A stretch of DNA of 64,000 nucleotides from the NCBI RefSeq assembly GCF_040719375.1, contig NZ_JBFDTP010000002.1:992001-1056000 (forward strand). The letters are read 5' to 3'. The DNA is from Clostridium sp. AN503. GTDB taxonomy: Bacteria; Bacillota; Clostridia; Lachnospirales; Lachnospiraceae. A program made the translations under genes and the position numbers. This document shows positions 58,906 through 64,000 of this stretch, in pieces; the stretch's first letter is position 1; each line of letters starts with the position of its first letter. The notes below the pieces were generated by a model, which worked only from the letters and a program-made list of their open reading frames with translations, was not told the origin of the DNA and did not search any database.

Positions 58906-59648
58906 TGGCCAATCAACATGTACTGGAAATCCGCCACTTGAGCAAATCCTTCGGAAAGCATGTAGTACTGCGTGACATTGATTTCAATGTGGATACCGGG
59001 GATGTGACCTGTATCATCGGGGCTTCCGGTTCCGGCAAATCCACGCTGCTTCGCTGCATCAACATGCTGGAGACCCCGACTACGGGAGAGATCCTTTACC
59101 ATGAGAATGATATTACGGGAGCGGGAGTGGATGTCCCCGCATACCGGTCCAAGGTAGGGATGGTGTTCCAGAGCTTTAACCTGTTCAACAATATGACAGT
59201 CCTGGAAAACTGCATGATCGGGCAGACAAAGGTCCTGAAAAAGTCAAAAGAAGAAGCACATAAAAATGCCATGAAATATTTGGAAAAGGTTGGCATGGCG
59301 CCTTATATCAACGCGAAGCCGAAGCAGATATCCGGCGGACAGAAGCAGCGTGTGGCGATCGCCCGCGCCCTGGCTATGGAGCCGGAGGTGCTTCTGTTCG
59401 ATGAGCCGACCTCGGCCCTGGACCCCCAGATGGTGGGCGAGGTGCTGGCGGTTATGAGGACTTTGGCAAAGGAAGGGATCACGATGATCATTGTGACCCA
59501 TGAGATGGCCTTTGCCCGCGATGTGTCAAACCATGTGGTGTTCATGGCGGACGGCGTGATCGAGGAGGCGGGGAGACCGGAGGAGATCTTCGGGAATCCT
59601 AAGAAGGCTAAGACGCAGGAGTTTTTGAGCCGGTTCCGGCAGGGGTAA
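58905..59648 (+). CDS. Polar amino-acid ABC transporter, ATP-binding protein
   Basis: A 247-residue ABC ATPase that powers the transporter. Walker A is GASGSGKST (about 38-46), the Q-loop is VFQSFNLF, the signature is ISGGQKQRVAIARALA, Walker B is VLLFDEPTSALDP and the H-loop His is in IVTHEMAFA. Every catalytic residue is present and the length is standard. Its ATG overlaps the permease stop by one base, so the two are translationally coupled. It ends 19 bp before a long palindrome that probably ends the transcript. Confidence 0.95.
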   Translation: MANQHVLEIRHLSKSFGKHVVLRDIDFNVDTGDVTCIIGASGSGKSTLLRCINMLETPTTGEILYHENDITGAGVDVPAYRSKVGMVFQSFNLFNNMTVLENCMIGQTKVLKKSKEEAHKNAMKYLEKVGMAPYINAKPKQISGGQKQRVAIARALAMEPEVLLFDEPTSALDPQMVGEVLAVMRTLAKEGITMIIVTHEMAFARDVSNHVVFMADGVIEEAGRPEEIFGNPKKAKTQEFLSRFRQG

Positions 59649-59667
59649 GATGGCGCTCGGCGGGGGG

Positions 59668-59925
59668 AGTTTCCGCATTTTGCGGCGGCGGCAGCCCACC
59701 GACTGAGCAGCAGGTTTTTGTTCCGGTTTCGACCATAAGAGTATGTAAATGCCCGGGGTTTTCTTAAAAGCCTGACAGGGGAAGGGGCAACTCGCTTGCG
59801 CTCAGACAACCCCTTCCCCTGTCAGAACAGAAAATCCCGGGCATTAACATACTCTAATGGTCTGCAAAGTCACAAAAACCTGCGGCTCAGCCGGTGGGCA
59901 GCCGCCGCCGCAAAATGCGGAAACT
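59668..59925. repeat. 258-bp imperfect palindrome (MITE-like or long terminator hairpin)
   Basis: Two arms of about 118 bp are inverted copies. The outer TTTCCGCATTTTGCGGCGGC of 59670 on, with its neighbours GCCCACCG and CTGAGC, is mirrored on the other side up to 59925; GACCAT, AGAGTATGT and AATGCCCGGG match across with single mismatches. The inner CTGACAGGGGAAGGGG (59772-59787) matches 59810-59825 perfectly. A 22-nt loop separates them. It lies between two converging genes. Length and symmetry fit a non-autonomous transposable element or an old intergenic repeat family. Confidence 0.85.
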
Positions 59926-59991
59926 TACGCGGGCGCGGGGGAGAAAAGCAATAGAGCTTGCAGCAGATGGATTGCTGAGTCGGATGGAAAA

Positions 59992-60558
59992 CTACGCGGG
60001 CGGCAGGTAGACGAGTAGGCCGGCTATGCCGCTGATAGTCATGATGGCGATGGGGTTGGTTTTGTGTTTGCGCAGCAGACGGAGCATAATGATGAATATA
60101 ACCAGGGCGGGCAGGTTTAGATGGGGCGCGGCCTGAAGGGTGCTGGTGCCGAAAAAGGCCAGCAGGAGGATAGTGGCTGCGGCGGAGATGATCAGGCCCA
60201 GGGAGGCGGATTTTAGGCCGTTTAGGATCTCGAATATATAGGTGGACTGTCTGTGCTTCTGGAAAAAACAGTACAGGAGCAGGGACAGGATCACACCGCA
60301 CAGGACACAGCCGAGGGTGGCGGCGATTGCGCCCCCGATCCCGCCGATCTGGAGGCCTACAAAGGTGGATGTGTTGACGGCCAGAGGGCCGGGGGTCATC
60401 TGGGATATGGTGATGATGTCTGTAAACATGGTTTCACTGATCCACCCGGCCTGATCTACCACCTGTTCTTTGATCAGCGGGATGATGGCGTAGCCGCCGC
60501 CTATGCTGAACAGGCCGATCTTTATAAATGTATATAGCAGGTTCCATATGATCGTCAT
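59992..60558 (-). CDS. chrA: Chromate-transporter family protein, half-size (second of pair)
   Basis: A 188-residue membrane protein of the CHR family. The start (60558, minus) is behind AAGGAAGAAAATAAA. The family signature is FIKIGLFSIGGGYAIIPLI, then ISQMTPGPLAVNTSTFVG. Full-length ChrA has two homologous halves; here each half is a separate gene, and this one begins within a 4-bp overlap with its partner. The pair probably assembles into one transporter. Proven substrates are chromate or sulfate in other bacteria; in gut anaerobes the natural anion is not known. Confidence 0.85.
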   Translation of the reverse strand: MTIIWNLLYTFIKIGLFSIGGGYAIIPLIKEQVVDQAGWISETMFTDIITISQMTPGPLAVNTSTFVGLQIGGIGGAIAATLGCVLCGVILSLLLYCFFQKHRQSTYIFEILNGLKSASLGLIISAAATILLLAFFGTSTLQAAPHLNLPALVIFIIMLRLLRKHKTNPIAIMTISGIAGLLVYLPPA

Positions 60559-61160
60559 TTTATTTTCTTCCTTTCCTGGAATACGCGCATTGCGCACAGG
60601 GCGCAGCAGGTCAGCAGGATCAGCGCCACATTGATCCCCAGTACAAAGTTAGCGAGAAATGCGGCCGGTATCAGGGCTGATAAAAACAGGGAACGCTCTT
60701 TTAGGATCATGGCGCACATGTCGATGATGAGATCCACGATCAGGGCCGCTACGCCGGCCTGCATTCCTTTCAGTATCGCTGATACAACCACATTGGACAT
60801 GAAGGCGGTATAGAATGCGGACACAAGTCCGAGGATCACAAGCGGGGGAATGACGGCTGCGGTGCAGCTTAAGACTGCCCCTGGCGTGCCTGCCACACGG
60901 TAGCCGGACAGGGCCGACAGATTGATGGCAATGGCGCCTGGAGTTGACTGGGCCACGGCTGCCATCCCTGCCAGGTCTTCTTCTGTAAAATACTTTTTTT
61001 GTTCCACAAAATAGCGGCGGATCATGGGCACGACCACATAACCACCGCCGAAGGTAAAGGTGCTGATGAACAGGTTGACGGCTAAAAGCCAGGCATAAGG
61101 TTTTTTGGTGTTTTTCAAGATGGAAATCCTTTCTTCTCTATCGTTTCTCAAAGTCTTCAT
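60555..61160 (-). CDS. chrA: Chromate-transporter family protein, half-size (first of pair)
   Basis: A 201-residue partner of the gene downstream. It has the same signature in the form NLFISTFTFGGGYVVVPMI and VAQSTPGAIAINLSALSGYRVAG, with about six helices and a short Lys-rich tail. The two genes overlap by 4 bp (60555-60558). The LysR gene starting at 61288 is divergent and is the likely regulator. An alternative start at a later Met cannot be excluded, because the first 20 residues are hydrophilic and have no strong ribosome-binding site. Confidence 0.85.
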   Translation of the reverse strand: MKTLRNDREERISILKNTKKPYAWLLAVNLFISTFTFGGGYVVVPMIRRYFVEQKKYFTEEDLAGMAAVAQSTPGAIAINLSALSGYRVAGTPGAVLSCTAAVIPPLVILGLVSAFYTAFMSNVVVSAILKGMQAGVAALIVDLIIDMCAMILKERSLFLSALIPAAFLANFVLGINVALILLTCCALCAMRVFQERKKIK

Positions 61161-61287
61161 TCATTATATCTCTTGATGACCAATCTGTAAAATGATATAA
61201 TTCTATGTAACTGATTAGTTTTATTCATGTCTGATGGTACGGCTGCGTTTGGACAGAAAGCAGCCTGGTGAGAAGGAGCGTATGTGT

Positions 61288-62184
61288 ATGAATCTGCGAT
61301 ATCTGGAGATTTTAGAAGCGATAGAAGAGACCGGGACGTTTACGGGCGCGGCAAAGAAACTGCATCTGACCCAGTCGGCAGTGTCCCATGCGATTGCAGA
61401 GCTTGAGGCACAGACGGGGACAGCGCTGTTTGACCGGCTGCCCCGCGGCGTATGTCTGACTGGCTGCGGCGCAGCGCTTTTGGAGGAATCCCGGGGAATT
61501 CTGGCTGCCTGCCGGAGCCTGGACAGACGGATCGGGCATCTGGAAGAACATACGCCGGTGAATATTGTATCCAGTATTACCATAGCGGCATTTCTTCTTC
61601 CCAGGATATTGGGCGTTTTAAAAGAACAGATGCCGGAGCTTCCGGTCAATGTCCGCGTGGTGAGCGCGGCCTGTTCTATGGATATCCTGCAGGGCGGTGA
61701 GGCGGATATTGCATTCTGGGAAGGTGCAGAACCTCAGGGGGCGTTTCGCACGGTTTTGTTGGGAAGTTATGGGCTATGTGCGGCCTGTGCGCCGTCCTTT
61801 CCTGTGGAAAAGAAGACCCTGGCGCCCCGCGAACTGTGTGCATATCCGCTGCTTTTGCGGGAACAGGGCAGCGCTATCCGGGATACCTTTGACGGAATGC
61901 TGTCACTGGAGAATCTCAAAGCTTATCCCATCTGGGAAAGCGTGAATTCCATGGCGCTTATCAAGGCGGCGGAGGCAGGGCTTGGTATCACGGTGCTGCC
62001 GGATCTGCTCCTGGCGGAGCCCATAACCCAGGGGAGGCTCAGGCCCGTATATCTGGAGGGCGTGGATATGAGAAACAACATGCTGGCAGTACTGCACCAG
62101 GATAAATATATCACCCGCCCGCTGCAGACTGTCCTGGATGTTATAAGCAATGTGGCGGAGCCGGATGACAACCTTCCACTATGA
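61288..62184 (+). CDS. LysR-family regulator divergent from the chrA pair
   Basis: A 298-residue LysR protein. I start at ATG 61288 (9 bp after AAGGAG), giving MNLRYLEIL, the usual LysR opening. The winged helix has GTFTGAAKKLHLTQSAVSHAIAELE and then LFDRLPRGVCLT. The effector domain (about 88-295) has the PVNIVSSITIAAFLLP entry and GLGITVLPDLL. It lies divergent to the two chrA halves with about 130 bp between starts, a typical arrangement for control by LysR proteins. The inducing anion is not known. Confidence 0.9.
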   Translation: MNLRYLEILEAIEETGTFTGAAKKLHLTQSAVSHAIAELEAQTGTALFDRLPRGVCLTGCGAALLEESRGILAACRSLDRRIGHLEEHTPVNIVSSITIAAFLLPRILGVLKEQMPELPVNVRVVSAACSMDILQGGEADIAFWEGAEPQGAFRTVLLGSYGLCAACAPSFPVEKKTLAPRELCAYPLLLREQGSAIRDTFDGMLSLENLKAYPIWESVNSMALIKAAEAGLGITVLPDLLLAEPITQGRLRPVYLEGVDMRNNMLAVLHQDKYITRPLQTVLDVISNVAEPDDNLPL

Positions 62185-62235
62185 CACCAGGCTTTTGTCC
62201 TGTGATATAATCCGGCACAAAGGAGGCAAAAGCGA

Positions 62236-62979
62236 ATGAAAACTTACAGGACTTCAGAGATCGCAGCGATCACAGGCATCCACCCCAACACCGTAAGGCT
62301 CTATGAGGAGCTGAATCTGATTCCGAAGGTGAAGCGAAAGCCCAATGGCTACCGGGTATTTACAGACTATCATGTAGAACAGATCCGGCTCGCACGGCTT
62401 GCTTTTCAGATCGAGGTGCTGCAAAATGGACTGCGTAAAAAGATCGTGCAGATGGTCAAGCGGTCTGCTGCAGGGGATTTTGACGGGGCGATCCTGCTGA
62501 CTGGAGAATATCTGGCGCAGGTCAGGCAGGAGCGGGCCAATGCGGAGGAGGCGATCCGGCTGGCAGAAGAGATCCTGCACGGGGAAGCCGGGGGGAATGA
62601 GCATTTCCTGAAGCGGAAAGAGGTTTCGGAGTATCTTGGGATATCCATGGATACGCTGCGGAACTGGGAAATGAATGGCCTTTTGACGGTAAAGCGGAAA
62701 CAGAATGGCTACCGGGTTTACACAGATGACGATATCAGGCGGTTAAAGATCATCCGTTCTCTGCGCTGTGCAAACTACTCGCTTGAGGCGATTCTGCGTA
62801 TGCTTTCCCGCCTCTGCGAGGACCCGGACGCGGATATCCGGGAGGCGCTTGATACGCCGAAGCAGGATGAAGACATTATCGCCGTCTGTGACAGGCTGAT
62901 CACGTCTTTGTCAGGGGCAGAGGAAAATGCCGAAGCATTGCTTGGAAAACTTAATAATATGAAACAGGAATTTTCATGA
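62236..62979 (+). CDS. MerR-type regulator with two MerR DNA-binding domains
   Basis: A 247-residue protein with two MerR headpieces in one chain: TSEIAAITGIHPNTVRLYEELNLIPKVKRKPNGYRVF (in parts, about 4-45) and RKEVSEYLGISMDTLRNWEMNGLLTVKRKQNGYRVY (in parts, about 127-165). Helical sequence follows each. MerR proteins usually have one headpiece and bind as dimers; two in one chain would let a monomer recognise a full operator. An ABC exporter operon follows after a terminator; regulation of it is plausible, as in the TipA/BmrR groups, but unproven. Confidence 0.88.
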   Translation: MKTYRTSEIAAITGIHPNTVRLYEELNLIPKVKRKPNGYRVFTDYHVEQIRLARLAFQIEVLQNGLRKKIVQMVKRSAAGDFDGAILLTGEYLAQVRQERANAEEAIRLAEEILHGEAGGNEHFLKRKEVSEYLGISMDTLRNWEMNGLLTVKRKQNGYRVYTDDDIRRLKIIRSLRCANYSLEAILRMLSRLCEDPDADIREALDTPKQDEDIIAVCDRLITSLSGAEENAEALLGKLNNMKQEFS

Positions 62980-63002
62980 CTGCGTTCATCAACCCTCCAT
63001 TT

Positions 63003-63037
63003 TACCACCAGAGTTTATCCTGGTGGTATTCTTTTTT
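63003..63037 (+). terminator. Terminator of the MerR gene
   Basis: TACCACCAG at 63003-63011 pairs perfectly with CTGGTGGTA at 63020-63028, followed by TTCTTTTTT. Confidence 0.88.
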
Positions 63038-63111
63038 ATGCGGCATTCCTGTCAGCCGCACAAATAGGGAGTCCCGGTTACCGGGCTCTGATAAAATGAG
63101 GAGGAAATGAT

Positions 63112-63843
63112 ATGCAGGATGTAATAAAAGTGGAACAGCTGGAAAAATCCTACGGAAGCTTAAAAGCGGTGGACAGACTCAGCCTGTCGGTGGGGCGGGG
63201 TACGGCCTTTGGGCTTTTGGGAGCCAACGGCGCCGGAAAGAGCACCACGATCGAGTGTATGCTGGGGACCAGGAGGGCGGACGGAGGGATCATAAAAGTC
63301 CTTGGAATGGATCCGGTAAAAGACCGGAAACGGCTGTTTGAGAAGGTTGGAGTGCAGTTTCAGGAAACCAGTTACCAGGAGACCATCACGGTGGAGGAGC
63401 TTTGCCAGGTCACGGCGTCGCTGTACCGGGAGCCTGCGGACTGGTCCGGCCTGCTGGCTGCGTTTGGGCTTTCAGAAAAAAGAAAGGGTGCGGTGAAAGA
63501 GTTATCCGGCGGGCAGCGGCAGCGTCTGTTCATCGTGCTGGCGCTGATACCGGACCCGGAGGTGGTGTTTCTGGACGAACTGACCACAGGGCTTGACGCC
63601 AGGGCGCGGAGAGAGGTGTGGGGGATATTGCAGAAACTGAAGGAAAAAGGAGTGACCATATTCCTGACGTCTCATTTTATGGATGAAGTGGAAGTGTTGT
63701 GTGACTGCATCTGCATTTTGAAAAAGGGAAAAACCGTCTTCTACGGAACGGTTGCAGATGCGGTGAAGGAAAGCCCATATGACAAACTGGAGGACGCGTA
63801 TCTCTGGTTCACAGAGGAGGAGGACGATCATGAAATCATTTAA
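63112..63843 (+). CDS. ABC-2 type exporter, ATP-binding protein
   Basis: A 243-residue ABC ATPase of the drug/lipid-export type. Walker A is GANGAGKST, the Q-loop is VGVQFQETSYQ, the signature is LSGGQRQRLFI and the H-loop His is in FLTSHFMDEVE. Walker B reads VVFLDELTTGLD, where Leu replaces the common Pro of DEPTTGLD; the catalytic Glu is retained. GAGGAGG precedes the ATG. The permease gene begins 14 bp before its stop, so the two are coupled. Together they would export a hydrophobic compound; the double-MerR regulator upstream is a likely partner. Confidence 0.92.
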   Translation: MQDVIKVEQLEKSYGSLKAVDRLSLSVGRGTAFGLLGANGAGKSTTIECMLGTRRADGGIIKVLGMDPVKDRKRLFEKVGVQFQETSYQETITVEELCQVTASLYREPADWSGLLAAFGLSEKRKGAVKELSGGQRQRLFIVLALIPDPEVVFLDELTTGLDARARREVWGILQKLKEKGVTIFLTSHFMDEVEVLCDCICILKKGKTVFYGTVADAVKESPYDKLEDAYLWFTEEEDDHEII

Positions 63844-64000
63844 GACTATGCTGAAAACTGAACTGAAATTGTCTCTGCGGGGGATGGATATGCTGATCTT
63901 TGCAATCTGTCTGCCGGTGGTGGCGCTGGTGATCCTGGGGATCATCTTTGGGAACAAGCCGGCTTTTCCGGGGGCAGATCACACGTTCCTGGAGCAGTCC
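63830..64000 (+). CDS. ABC-2 type exporter permease, N-terminus (3' cut by window edge)
   Basis: The frame opens at ATG 63830 inside the end of the ATPase gene and runs to the window edge, 57 codons in all. It encodes a basic head (MKSFKTMLKTELKLSLRG) and a first membrane helix (MLIFAICLPVVALVILGIIF), then a probably extracytoplasmic stretch. This is the usual beginning of an ABC-2 permease. The ribosome-binding site would be GAGGAGGAGG just upstream within the ATPase gene. Confidence 0.8.
   Translation, partial: MKSFKTMLKTELKLSLRGMDMLIFAICLPVVALVILGIIFGNKPAFPGADHTFLEQS

Overview
The window reads as a chromosome segment from a spore-forming gut Lachnospiraceae/Clostridia-type Firmicute. This rests on strong AGGAGG ribosome-binding sites, sigma-A promoters with 17-bp spacers, a spore photoproduct lyase, free-standing tRNA-editing proteins, short split chromate transporters, L,D-transpeptidases and many lipoproteins with Firmicute-style signals. 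The species cannot be fixed from the sequence alone.

Layout. (1) 1-11.7 kb is mainly housekeeping: the end of an FGGY sugar kinase, an unassigned structured RNA (about 819-1095), a gluconate 5-dehydrogenase-like SDR with its GntR regulator and a triple operator, tRNA-Val, tRNA-Ala and tRNA-Pro, a rhodanese/Rrf2/thioredoxin operon, a Cof phosphatase, dihydrolipoyl dehydrogenase, aminopeptidase P, a Pro-tRNA editing protein and an RlmD-type methyltransferase with an unusual repetitive N-terminus. (2) 11.7-12.1 kb holds a decayed serine recombinase. (3) 12.1-38.5 kb is an uninterrupted 26-kb signalling island on the plus strand: one stand-alone Hpt protein, a REC-HD-GYP-GGDEF response regulator, a GntR regulator with two DNA-binding domains, six hybrid histidine kinases, a CHASE-GGDEF protein and two solute-binding-like lipoproteins, one fused to a 5'-nucleotidase C-terminal domain. 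The simplest reading is a many-input phosphorelay in which the kinase receivers share the single Hpt and control c-di-GMP turnover. (4) 38.5-47.3 kb has an acyltransferase, an SseB-like protein, LysR, an RraA-like aldolase with an aconitase-like hydratase, a patatin, SplB and a nitroreductase. (5) 47.4-52.3 kb has a yybP-ykoY (Mn2+) riboswitch ahead of a CaCA-family exchanger, then two paralogous L,D-transpeptidases. (6) 52.3-56 kb looks rearranged: a TetR gene, unknown genes, and a GHKL kinase and an ABC permease that are both 5'-truncated and meet head to head near 55,475. (7) 56-64 kb has a DeoR regulator, a polar amino-acid ABC transporter, a 258-bp palindrome, a chrA pair with divergent LysR, a double-MerR regulator and an ABC exporter that runs off the window.

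Most promising for novelty: the signalling island with its single Hpt, its mirrored kinase/lipoprotein modules and the lipoprotein-nucleotidase fusion; a pair of matching operators 105 bp apart that flank a promoter inside the island; and the structured RNA at the left end. No CRISPR array, rRNA or complete insertion sequence was seen.
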